Source: Plasmodium brasilianum
Taxonomy: Eukaryota > Apicomplexa > Aconoidasida > Haemosporida > Plasmodiidae
Reading direction: 5' to 3'
Assembly (NCBI RefSeq): GCF_023973825.1
Contig: NC_090117.1
Span: forward strand, 434,001-498,000
Length of the DNA: 64,000 bases
Position numbers and translations under genes: made by a program. Under the pieces are notes generated by a model that had not been told where the DNA came from, searched no databases, and saw only the letters and a list, made by a program, of their open reading frames with translations. How positions within the stretch are numbered: position 1 is the first letter of the stretch; each line of letters starts with the position of its first letter. Of this stretch, positions 51,801 to 62,171 are shown piece by piece.

Positions 51801-52427
51801 CATCGTTGTTTCCCATAGTGCTACCAACAAAATTTTCCCTTAAGAAACAGTTTAATAGAGCTCCCTCCGTGTAATTACTCGTTGCCAAATTACCAGCACA
51901 AGTGCAATTCGATGTAGCCATATGACTAGTAACACCTGTCCTATTATTGATATTTGCACTTATATTACTACCTTTTTTGTTTATATTATTTTTATCGTCC
52001 TTGTATAATTTATACTGTTCGCGTAATCTACATAGTTCACACAGTCCACTCAATTCACACAGTTTACACAAGTCATACTGTCCACTACATAACTGAGCAC
52101 TTACATTTGATGCATTGGTGGATTTTTTAAAACTGGATGAAAGATCATCATTATTTTCGTATATGCCATTCGTATAATAATTTTTACTTACTAAATTATT
52201 CCAAGTAAATGAGTTAAGATTACACTTAACTACACTTTTCTCTCCACAAGTTATTTCATTTAATGTATTAGTGTCTTTGTTTATGTATGACTTACTATTT
52301 TCATTTACTATATTATTGTTATATTTATAGAAACTAATTAAATTAGTTTTTTCCTTTTCTTTTTGAATACCACATATTTTTTTATTAGGTATAAAAGAGT
52401 TAATGGAGTTATTCGAATCGTCAACCC

Positions 52428-52464
<37 letters not shown>

Positions 52465-52893
52465 AAATCTTATCAATTCTCTTGAATATTTGAACTCCTC
52501 TAACTTATTTATCTTGTTATTTAAGATAATATCATCATAGTTTTTACATTTGTTTGTTTGTTTTTTTTTTTTCATCATGCTGATACAATGTTTCATATTC
52601 CATTCATCCTTTGAAGCACAGTAATGAAGAGCAACACCATTGCTGTTACTTTTGCAAATTCTTCCGTCAGAACAGTTGTTAGGGGTGCACTTTAAATGCT
52701 GCATATATTTATAGTTTATATTTTTTTTTTTAATAGTACCATTTTTGCCATTTTTATCATTTTTATCTCTTTCATAATTATTACCATCTTTACTGTTTAT
52801 TCTATCACTACTATACTTGTTCGTGTATACCTTACTTTCGTCAACATGTGAGTTAATAATTTTTAAATTTGGGGGTACTACATAGTTTTCCAT
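45888..52893 (-). CDS. Divergent Ser/Thr protein kinase, frame broken at poly(A)
   Basis: ATG 52893 opens 1,296 codons ending in poly-Lys, Glu, Phe and stop at 49003. The kinase frame is open backwards into the same A tracts (KNFKNKEEP before M at 48986). One A fewer, or two more, gives a single protein of about 2,335 residues. If the break is real, the 3' part alone encodes a 1,032-residue kinase. The N-terminal half is low complexity (Asn runs, GSGNGNSGSGN and NDRNDEND repeats). Kinase motifs: a glycine-poor loop (YYGDKSQVYK), YAMKIVLKEK, HRDIKFEN, GTAPYMSPESL, DIWACGVILYALMDGRFPF. About 325 residues are inserted between HRD and the metal-binding motif, which is DMD rather than DFG (46280-46272). 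Overall it resembles CAMK-like kinases. The position beside the RON6 block recalls P. falciparum PFB0665w. Confidence 0.82.
47720..47945 (-). repeat. 18-bp coding repeat (NTPNKC) in the kinase gene
   Basis: Twelve or so in-frame 18-bp units just N-terminal to the kinase domain, encoding NTPNKC and the variant NKPSTC. Each unit carries a Cys, giving a dense Cys ladder. Confidence 0.92.
49012..49047 (-). other. Two A tracts (17 and 18) at the kinase frame break
   Basis: On the minus strand, 17 A, one G, then 18 A. Upstream frame terminates 7 bases beyond; the downstream kinase frame is open through the tract. Confidence 0.9.
49838..49985 (-). repeat. NDRNDEND coding repeat in the kinase gene N-terminal half
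   Basis: Nine-bp based array (tttcgatca on the plus strand) encoding Asn-Asp-Arg and Asn-Asp-Glu triplets. Confidence 0.9.
50640..50930 (-). repeat. Gly/Ser/Asn coding repeat in the kinase gene N-terminal half
   Basis: Array of ccactaccgctattaccatt-type units encoding GSGNGNSGSGN, with shorter variants. It is a multiple of three throughout. Confidence 0.9.
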
Positions 52894-53099
52894 TTAGACA
52901 TAGGCAATGGGTCTTACAAGAGGAAAAAGTATTTTAATTATTCTTTAATTCGGAAAAATAAACGAGTAAAAGTAAAAGTGTGTGGACGTGGGGAAGTAAA
53001 TATGTACGTAAATACATGCGTACACGAACAAGTGGACAAATAAGAAAACATGTAAATTCATACGAAAATATAACTGAATGGAAGAATTCTCATCGATGC

Positions 53100-53450
53100 G
53101 ACACATAAACGGAAGCATATGTGATTAACAAACGAAGTAGGATTTGTAATTAGAAATGCCGCAATGTAACTGATCAAACGACTTCTGTACAGAAAAAAAA
53201 AAATAAATAAAATAAAACATAATAAAATAGTAAAATAATAAAATAAAAAAATAAAAAAATAATAAAATAATAAAATCAAAAAATAATAAAATAAAAAAGT
53301 AAGAAAGTAAAAATATAAAAATATAAAAAAATAATAAAATCCTTGATCTAAAAGGAAAATGTTTACTGTACTCAAAAATCGCTTCCTTAAAGCTCGTGAA
53401 ATACTTCTTCAAGTTATTCTGTCCTTGATATATGCACTAACAACTAAGTA
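53100..53450. other. Two coding-like islands around an AT-only tract (unresolved)
   Basis: The minus strand reads KKYFTSFKEAIFEYSKHFPF at 53412-53345, then AT-only sequence, then a T-rich acceptor (ttctgtacag) and KSFDQLHCGISNYKSYFVC before a stop at 53125. The pattern resembles exon, repeat-filled intron, exon. However, the only GT donor (cagtaaac) does not give a matching phase. The plus strand is also partly open (MFTVLKNRFLKAREILLQ). Confidence 0.25.
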
Positions 53451-54289
53451 AAAATCCTTATTACTGAAGTGTGTTTATATACTTTATTCTCCTTATTCAT
53501 TTTTCTCAACCAGTTTTAGTATATTTTGCGAACGTACATGTAAACTGTAAAATAATATGTCAAAACATTTTCGAAAATTTACGCTCAGTTAATAATAATA
53601 TATGAAACTAATGGATGTATACAGTTTGAAGCGAAAGTACAAGGCATAATAAATTAAAGGTAGAGAATCTACAACAGGGAGAAATAATTATAGTACACAT
53701 ACATATATATACATATATATTTAGTCATGTATTTATATAAAGATAAAAAGAAAAAAATATATATAAAAAAAAATTAAATAACAAAAATTACATATTTTTA
53801 CGAAAAAAACAAACTTTTAACATTTTCATAATATAATAGAAACAAAAAAATTAATTAGAATTTATACCTAATTTATAGTATATACAAATTATCTACAAAA
53901 TAGAGTATAACCTTTTAATATGAAGCTGCAATACGAAAAATCAGAACAAAATAAAAACATTAATTTGGTGCAAAAAGAAGAAAACGGTGAAGCAACATAT
54001 GCACCGTCAACACATTGAAAAAGAAAAGAAAAAAAAAAAAAAAATAGCAGCAGAGTCAACAGCAATATTTAATAACGCAAACATAAATAGTACAATAACG
54101 AAACAGTAACAACATCAATAGCAGTAGCAGTAGCAGTAACACCAACTGTAACAGCAACAGTAACAGTTTCTATTTAATCGCTTTAAGCGTGAAACTTATA
54201 TTTGTGAACATGCGCAAATTAGTTACATGTAATTTTTTAACACAGTTTTTAACTTGTTTGGCAGAATTTTTAACGCAAATATAACCATA

Positions 54290-54645
54290 ATTTTTTGCAA
54301 TTTTTAGCAATTTTTTGCAATTTTTAACAATTTTTTGCAATTTTTTGCAATTTTTAGCAATTTTTAGCAATTTTTTGCAAATATTAGCAAATATTAGCAA
54401 ATATTAACAATTGTTAAGCAAATTTTAACTTTTTTAATACAAATTTTATGTACAGGTCATAATATTTTTAGGATTTGTTCAGAAAAAAAAAAAAAAAATA
54501 TATAAAATAAGGTAAAAAATGAAGTAAAAAATAAGGTAAAAAATAAGGTAAAAAATGAAGTAAAAAATAAGGTAAAAAATAAGGTAAAAAATGAAGTAAA
54601 AAATAAGGTAAAAAATGAAGTACAAAATAAATTAAAAATTTTACG
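54290..54645. repeat. Two adjacent minisatellites
   Basis: 54290-54420: irregular 11-12-bp units of caattttttgcaatttttag. 54500-54645: 12-bp aaaaaataaggt and aaaaaatgaagt units alternating. Confidence 0.85.
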
Positions 54646-55239
54646 CAAATAAAATAGCTTTTTCCATGTGCAACTTCAATTAAAGGGGGAGTTGTAAAAA
54701 TTCGTAAGAGTACAAAAGAAATGTAAAAATATTCATATGTTTATCTATACATATATACATATGTTTATATATTTATGTATATATGCAAAATAGTAGTTGC
54801 TAAAAATTCTACACTGTCATTTTTCCGAAAAGTTCTATATTTGTCTATGACTAATTATTTAAAGCTAACCTTTTCATGTAAAAACAACAGGATTATGCTA
54901 ATAAACAAATTTTTTAAATAAACACCTGCACAATTAATACAAACAGCTAACTAAAATAAACAGTTATACATAATATATATTTACATAAACATACATACCC
55001 ATATACGTATAATTACGTGTAAATAAACATACATGTATGTATAAATAAATGGGAAAAATATATATATATATATATATATATGTACATTACTAGTTCATGT
55101 ATACATATGTACACATTCTGCTGCCAGATGGCAACCTTCTCAATCTCGTTCTTATACGAAGGAAAATTTTAATGGACTTTCAGCATAATATTACTAAGAT
55201 TTTCATTTACCATATTTAGTAATTTATATAATTATTTAT

Positions 55240-55745
55240 ATATTTGTGTATTTACACATTTTATTTTACTTTTTATTTTTTTTGCAACATCATTTTGTAA
55301 AAAAAGGACATAAAATAAGAGTTAACAGAAAAAGGTGTAACTTGGTCATAAAAGGGAAAGAAAATATTAAAATAAATATAATAGAACTTGGAAAAATAAA
55401 AGGGTACATAAATATATATATAAGCATATATACATATATATATGTATATATGTATGTATAAATATTATTTGACAAAATGCGTGCAAAAAAAATAAATTTT
55501 ATAAAAATACAAAAAATGTTAAGTAGCTTTTTTATTATAAAGTTTGGAATTATATATATATTTTTTTTTTTTTTATGAACTTTTCATAAATAAGCATGTT
55601 AATGTGTTTACATATATACACATAAATATGCAAATTCTTCCGTGCTTCACTGTATGGGATACTCATTTTTTAAAATTAAAAAATACCTCTGCGAGATTGC
55701 TTTTATTTTTTGTAAATGTTTTGAATTATTCTACATTTTAAAAAC
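55240..55745 (+). other. Possible small exons (unresolved)
   Basis: Plus strand near 55283-55403 reads HFVKKGHKIRVNRKRCNLVI and ends GKIKGYI; near 55650 another frame reads MGYSFFKIKKYLCEIAF. Composition differs from the flanking TA arrays, but no splice chain could be fixed and no family is recognised. Confidence 0.2.
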
Positions 55746-56055
55746 AAACAAATATATACATATATGTATATATATATAATGAACGGTAAAAGAAATAAGA
55801 AATAAGGAAAGAAAATGATGGGGGGAGAGAGAGGGTATCAATTTTTCTTCGGGTTTGATGTCCTTCCAAAACATATCAAAAAAAAATAAAATAAATTAAA
55901 ATAAAAATAGAGTAAAACTAAACAAAACAAAGCATAACAGAAACAAAATAATATAAATCAACACAAAATAAAACAAAATTGCTCCTTTCAGTTACAGATT
56001 AAAATTATGAATAAAATATCCTTTTTCCGTTTTTAGTCTTAATTAATGTACCTTT

Positions 56056-56160
56056 TTATTCGAACATGCGTGTATTACTTGATGGGCAGTAATTGTTTCC
56101 TTGGTAGTTCCCATAAATTTTAAAGGAGTTAAGCTGAGTTTCCACAAAATATTTCCCCAT
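56056..56160 (-). CDS. Short coding segment: 34-aa peptide or last exon of the next gene
   Basis: ATG 56160 opens MGKYFVETQLNSFKIYGNYQ and ends SSNTRMFE at 56056. The codons look protein-coding and non-repetitive. It lies on the same strand, 180 bp beyond the stop of the helical-repeat gene. An acceptor (aactcag|CTTAAC) would join in phase 0 to a weak donor (GCAGGAA|gttaaa) near 56390 in that gene, making this its last exon. Either reading is possible. Confidence 0.4.
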   Translation of the reverse strand: MGKYFVETQLNSFKIYGNYQGNNYCPSSNTRMFE

Positions 56161-56343
56161 AAAGTGGTACAAAATTGTATATACATATATATGCGCACAG
56201 TCCGTTACAAATGGACAAATGATTTGAAGCAATATTAAACAAAAAAGCAAAAAAAAAAAAAAAAAATTAACGGAAAACACATTAACTTAAAAACATACCA
56301 GGGGATGTTAAAATGCGTGAAATTTAAAAAAAAAAGTCAAGTC

Positions 56344-57285
56344 TCAAGTCCCACTACTTATATAGCATGATAAATAAATAATAGACAACGTACTTTTAAC
56401 TTCCTGCATAGCAGTTGGATTGTTAATGGTTTTTAGTAAGCTTAAGCATTTTAAAACAAGATGTGGATTAATATTTTTAAATATTAATAATGACTGTACT
56501 TTTTTTAACAAAACGACAAACGGTTCGTCAAATATCTTGTATTTTAAAAGAAAATGCAAACTTAACATTATATTTTTAATTTCTTTCATGTCAACTCGTT
56601 GTATAAATTTGCTAATATGCGCAAGAATTTTTTCGTCAGCAGTTTTATTATCATTACTTACATTGTTGCTGCCAATATTTCCATTGCTACTACTACCACT
56701 TGTATTGCAAAGAATTTTTAAAATTATGGATAGACCCTTTTCTGTAAGTTTTATTTCTTCACAGTCATTTACTATTATATGGTTTAAAAGGGAACTGCCA
56801 ACTTCGTTCATTTTTTTTACGTTTTCCGTTTTTTCTGCACAAAAATATAGAGCTATTAAAGATATATAATCCATATTGTTCAATTTATTTTCTAATAAGG
56901 TCCAAAAAAGGTTTATTAAAAGAATAAAATTTCCGTCAAACGATTTGCTATTACAGTAGGCATGAAACATAACAACTAACTCGTTTACAGAAAACGAATT
57001 TCTTATTTCTTTTATTCTATCATAAATTAATTTCCATAAATATTCGTTCTTCATTCTTTTTCTGTTAATATCTTCACATGTATATGTTAATGCAGTATTG
57101 TTCATTTTTGAAACACGTCTAATATATGTATCTTCCATATTATAAACTTCCTCCGTATATTTTATGCGTTCATATTTTTGATGAACATGTGAAGAGTATT
57201 GGATCTTTCCACTGGCACTGTGTCCTATCCTCTTGCTTAATAACAAAGCCGAATTCAGGTAAAACGTTTTTGGTTTCTTCAACAT
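56344..57285 (-). CDS. Alpha-helical repeat protein, probably mitochondrial
   Basis: Single exon of 313 residues from ATG 57285. The first ~30 residues (MLKKPKTFYLNSALLLSKRI) are basic, hydroxylated and lack acidic residues, as in a mitochondrial presequence. The body is paired helices with a recurring pattern (NELVVMFHAYCNSKSFD, DYISLIALYFCAEKTENV, EIKNIMLSLHFLLKYKIFDE, PHLVLKCLSLLKTINNP). This resembles the heptatricopeptide/OPR-type repeats of apicomplexan organelle RNA-binding and mitoribosome proteins. There is one Ser/Asn/Gly low-complexity insert (about residues 195-215). The C-terminal RAP domain found in some relatives is not visible here. A further 3' exon at 56056-56130 is possible. 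Function is inferred only from fold pattern. Confidence 0.75.
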   Translation of the reverse strand: MLKKPKTFYLNSALLLSKRIGHSASGKIQYSSHVHQKYERIKYTEEVYNMEDTYIRRVSKMNNTALTYTCEDINRKRMKNEYLWKLIYDRIKEIRNSFSVNELVVMFHAYCNSKSFDGNFILLINLFWTLLENKLNNMDYISLIALYFCAEKTENVKKMNEVGSSLLNHIIVNDCEEIKLTEKGLSIILKILCNTSGSSSNGNIGSNNVSNDNKTADEKILAHISKFIQRVDMKEIKNIMLSLHFLLKYKIFDEPFVVLLKKVQSLLIFKNINPHLVLKCLSLLKTINNPTAMQEVKSTLSIIYLSCYISSGT

Positions 57286-58741
57286 GGTAACGTAAAAACG
57301 TGCAAAATGGAGAAGCGTAAAAAGATGAACAAGAATTGAGCGATAGCTGCAGAGCTTAAAAAAAAAAAAATTAAATAAAATAAATAACGAAATAATGGAA
57401 CAACGAAATAACTAAATAAACTTACATATAACAATAGCACTCACAACTTTATGAGAAATTTTTACTTACGTGCTTAACTTGGGTGCTCAAAATTTCCACA
57501 TACACATATAAACACACATGCACATACATATACACCCATTTTCTTAATTATTGCAATTTTTAAACACATACGTGTTGAATAGAGGAATTTTATTTTTATT
57601 CTCTCTCCCCTCCTGTTTTAGATATTTGTGCATTTTAATTAAAATTTTTTTTTCTTTTAATTTGCAACGTATAAAACACTGCTATATGTGTAAAGGTGCA
57701 TTCACAATTGATATGACGTTTCGCTTGGAGAACAGCTCTAATGTACTGTGTTTGTTTTACTTCTACACAAATTGTACAATATGCTACGCATGTAACGACT
57801 TTGTTTAAATTGTATAAAAATTATCTTTTTAATTTTCCAAACATTCTTATATTAAAATAACCCTTCTTTTTTTCTTTTTTTTCTTATTTTTTGAAGAGTA
57901 AAAATTTTTCGATTATGGTGCTCATAAGTAGAAGCTTCATTACTTATTTTGTGTCATATAATGAGAAACATCTCTCTCGCCAGTGCACGATCTTTTGCTG
58001 CCATCACTTGAAGCATGCGTATATATATATGCACATGAATATATATATATATGAATATATATGCACATGAATATATATATATATGAATATATATACATAT
58101 GAACGTTCTCGTTTTAAGTTTGTTCCTATAGAATTATCATTTTAACTGCTTAATACAGCATAATACTTCCTAAAAATTAGGCAATTTTTATCTTTTTCTG
58201 CAAAATGGATGTATGTCATTAATGAGAAATACATGAACTGTTCAGGTAATTTCTATATGTTTAAAAAAAAAAAAAATATATATATATATTTCTCACCGCA
58301 GGAATATTTTTTTTTTTGAACATGCAAAAATTATCTGAACCGTTCATGTTTTTTTTAAAATATAGTCTGAGTGCCCAAGGAATTGTTATAAATTTAGAAA
58401 AAAAGGGAAACAATAAAGGATTGGATAAAGGGATAAAAAAAAAATATATATACTTATCTGTTACACGAGCAACTTTTGTACATCCACGCATCGCTCAACG
58501 TAAAAACGTAAAAAAATACATATATATATATATATCTATATATATAATATTTATTCCGTATAAATGTTTTCATTTTGTGCAACGCTCTCTCGCTCAAAGC
58601 AGAATGGCAGTTTTATTTTTGCAAGTTTTTTCTTAAATGATAAAGTTAATGTTTTATATTATGTAAATTACCCTTTATTACATGTAGTATATATTTTTTG
58701 TGGTCCCAAAACGTAAGGAGCATGCGTGAATGATACATAGT

Positions 58742-58783
<42 letters not shown>

Positions 58784-59080
58784 CATTGTATATTTTTTTT
58801 TTAGTTTTGAATGAAAAACATAACAGTAAAATTTAAGAAAATATTATATTCCCACTCTTAGTGTTCACAAAAATATGAGCATAACAGAGTAGGCGCGAAG
58901 ATGTATCACAGAAGAGAAGAATAACACCGATCTTAGGAAAAGAAGCATTTTTATTGGTTCCCTTTCTTTGAAAAATAGGGAAATAGATAAAAATATATAT
59001 GTATGTATATATATATATGTATATTTGCATGTATTTCTCTTTAAAACATTTGGTTTGATGGCTTAAAAAGGACAGAACAA
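57286..59080. other. Divergent spacer, 1.8 kb
   Basis: Promoter-side spacer for the helical-repeat gene (-) and LTV1 (+). It contains a ~38-bp TA-rich tandem duplication (58018-58100) with gcacatgaatat in each copy, (TA)n at 58745-58778, and a possible small zinc-binding reading frame (57655-57808). Confidence 0.7.
57655..57808 (+). other. Possible terminal exon with two CxxC motifs
   Basis: A plus-strand frame after a T-rich tract reads RIKHCYMCKGAFTIDMTFRL, then a hydrophobic middle, and ends CTICYACNDFV then stop. CxxC pairs at both ends suggest a small zinc-binding fold, and the codons are GC-richer than the surroundings. No ATG with good context and no upstream exon could be fixed. Confidence 0.3.
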
Positions 59081-61423
59081 ATGAAATGTAAAAGTAAAAA
59101 CAAAAAGGTATCATTCTGTGAACCAGTAGTAGCGCCAAATAGCGTAGAGAAGGAGAAAGGCGAATTTGACGAATATGTTTTGGACGAATGTAGGGATTCT
59201 TACATTTTAGGAGATGAAGAGTTAAAGAACCTTTTAGAAAATTTCAATCCGTTAGATTTTGGCATTAAAGAAAAATTAAGTGAAAGTGAAAAAAAAATAC
59301 TCATCAAGGAGATTTATGGAAGGATACATGTGGACTGTCCTACTTCCGATGGGAAGAAAAAAGCTGCAAAAAAAAGCGATGGTAGCATTAAGGTGTTGGA
59401 TGAAGAGTGCACTATGAAAAAAGGCGAAGCGGTAGAGAAAGATCAGTTAGGAGGTAAAAATATTAAAAAAAAAGAATCAGTAGATGAAAAACAAAATGAA
59501 ATAAATAGTGAAAAACAAAATGAAATAAATAGTGAAAAACAAAATGAAATAAATAGTGAAAAACAAAATGGAACAAATAGTGAAAAACAAAATGGAACAA
59601 ATAGTGAAAAACAAAATGGAACAAATAATGAAAAACAAAAAGAACAAAAGAAGGAAAGGAAAAAGGTGAAACGAAAGGAAGAAAACTTGACCTATCTGGA
59701 TGGGGACTGTTATTTCCCCAATGATGGGTATGACTACGAACAGCATTTAAAACCAATTAGTACTAATTTTATAGAAATAAAAACAAAAAAGAAAAATAAT
59801 TTTTTTGATATAAAACCTACGGATGAAGAGGAAAAGGAATTATTTAAAACGTTCGATGCGGATAATTATGAAGAATTAAATGATAATTTTGTATGTGAGG
59901 CTCAGAATGTAGACAGAGCAGAAAAATTGGAGATTGATGATGAAATAATATGGGGAACTGGGGATTCCTTTTTGCCCCTTGTATGTACGAATAATGCATC
60001 TTCTATTGAAGTGAGAAGCGTAGTGGACGAAAATACTATGCGTGATTGGAGTAGTGTTAACGGTAATGTTAGAGGCAGCACCAATGGGAGTAGTAAAACA
60101 GAAAAGAGGGAAGAAGAAAGTAGTACGAGCGTAGCATTTTCTCCATCAAGTGCTATGTGTTGTGATAAAGCATTCCCGATTGATAGTACTAGTAAAGGAC
60201 GTACGGCATTTGATGAAAGTTGTCATACTGGTAGTACACCTAAAAATAATAATACGAATAATACAATACTTGATTCAAAAAAAGAGGAGGATGTGAGAAG
60301 AGATGAGAGAGATTTGTATTCATTAAAACTGAGTGATTTCGTTCAACTCGAATTGAACAAAGTGGACAGTAAAATTAATAGTAAAAACAGTAAAAATAAT
60401 ATCAATATCAACAGTAGTGGTAGTAATAGTAATGTTGATGAACTAACAAAAGTAGTAAAAAAAAAAGGAAAAAAAAAAGGAAAAAATTGCTTACGGACCG
60501 CTGATAATCTGATTGTCAACATAGATACTGAAGAGAAAAATAAAATTCTTCAAATTTTAAAATTGCAAAAAGACGAAATTGTCGATGATCAGGTTAAATC
60601 CAAGTCAGACTATTCAGAACAAGAAAAGTCATCCAGCTATAACTGCGAAACTATTTTAACGACAAAAACAAATACTACTAATCATCCATACAAGTTAAAT
60701 ATACCCAAATGTATAAAGTCAACCCCTATACTGAATGGTGCTATAGGGAGAACCATTACTAAGGTGAAGGAAGCAAACAAGATGAAAGAGAAGAACGATG
60801 ATATCATCAAACTTGAGCGTTACTTGGTTTTAGAAAAGGTAACCCCGATTATGCAGGGAAGAGAATAGGATGTATCTCTCCTCCTGTGTGTGCGCAAACT
60901 AGTATATACACGTAGTACTACTGTGTCGCTTGGGATATGGCAGTGCTTATGTATGTGTCTGTGATGAAGATGTATATATGTATATATACTTACATATGTG
61001 CATACTTATGTGCATGCATATGTGCGTACATATGTATATTTTTCACCCCCAATTTTTAGGTTAAAACGACGAGAAATAAAAACGAAACTGCAGAAGAAAA
61101 AAAAGAAAGGAAGAAATCAGTTAAAGAAGCCCAAAGATTAAATAGGAAACTAAAGAAGGAAAACTCGCTCCTTATGAAGGTTAGCACCTTGTACATAACG
61201 GTGCTAATTCATCTTTCCCAGCATTCGTTTTATTAATTTACTTCATTTTTTAATTAATCCTGTTGACAACATTATGTGTATTATTTTTATTGTTTTTTAT
61301 TTTTTACTGATTTAATTTATTTATTTTTTTTTTTTTTGCTCACTACAGAACGAGAAGAAGCTGATGAACAAGAATAACAACCCCTTCGATATAAGAGACA
61401 ACGTAAAATATATTAAACTATAA
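59081..61423 (+). CDS. LTV1: LTV1, 40S ribosomal subunit biogenesis factor, 3 exons
   Basis: Exons 59081-60838, 61060-61179, 61349-61423, all GT/AG and phase 0, giving 650 residues. LTV1 escorts pre-40S particles through late assembly and nuclear export. Matches to the family: a start with KNKKVSFCEP after a basic tip; DGYDYEQHLKPI near residue 214, the family's 'DYDY-QHL' motif; YEELNDNFVCEA near 263, the 'EDDFV' motif; ETAEEKKERKKSVKEAQRL in exon 2, the basic helix of the family; and a C-terminus ending in KL (VKYIKL). Parasite-specific inserts separate these, including seven 8-residue repeats (SEKQNEIN/SEKQNGTN) near 136-190. Without splicing the frame stops 10 codons past exon 1 and loses the conserved tail. 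Confidence 0.85.
59487..59640 (+). repeat. 24-bp coding repeat in LTV1
   Basis: Six to seven in-frame copies of agtgaaaaacaaaatgaaat plus aaat. The first block encodes SEKQNEIN, the second SEKQNGTN. Confidence 0.92.
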
Positions 61424-62171
61424 ATTTGTTTATCTTTTTGTATGATTTTAATTAATTGTTTGTATATGTGTGTTCCTTTATTACACCTCATATTGTCTCT
61501 TATCATTTGGGAGGGAATGAACATTTTTATGAATATATACAGCTAAAATTTTAATGAGCATTACAATAATGATTGAGCTTTATAGGGAAAAAATGAAGTT
61601 GATTTTTTATGTTAACCTTAAAATAGTTTGTTACATTATGCTGTGCCATATTATTCATTCATTTGTTCAATTATTTATTAATTCATTCTTTTAAAATAAA
61701 TTTAATTTATAACTTCCAAAGGGAGTGTTGTGAAAAAGGTAAATCCGCAAATCTTTTTCACATTCAGCGCACACTTGCATATGTGCATGTAATTATGTGT
61801 GCACATTTACTAATAAATCAAAAGGAAAAACCTACTAAACATTTTTAAAGAACTAGTATTCGGCAAATAGGAACAAAAAAAAAAAAAAAAAAAGATAAAA
61901 AAAGAAAAAAAGATAAAAAGAAAAAAAGATAAAAAGAAAAAAAGAAAAAAAGATAAAAAGAAAAAAAGAAAAAAAGAAAAAAAGAAAAAAAGAAAAAAAG
62001 AAAAAAAGAAAAATAAGGTAATAAAGGAATAAAAAAATGAAGTAATTAAATAAATAGATAAGCATAATACAATAAAGAAATAAAAAAAAAATATAAATAA
62101 AGCAGTATGCGGAATATATAAATATATGCATACGAGATGAGGTCGAACTCTCCCCTTTCTCCATGTACATG
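61424..62171. other. Convergent 3' spacer
   Basis: Holds the 3' ends of LTV1 and the right-edge gene. It contains an A-rich array of gaaaaaaa and gataaaaa units (61875-62012). No gene was seen. Confidence 0.8.

Larger units (their letters stand above)
52894..56055. other. Spacer upstream of the kinase gene
   Basis: Contains an AT-only array (53205-53340), CAG/CAA-like tracts (54110-54165), a caattttttgcaatttttag array (54290-54420), an aaaataaggtaaaaaatgaagt array (54500-54640), and (TA)n (55060-55082). Two non-repetitive patches (53100-53450 and 55240-55740) could hold small genes. Confidence 0.65.
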
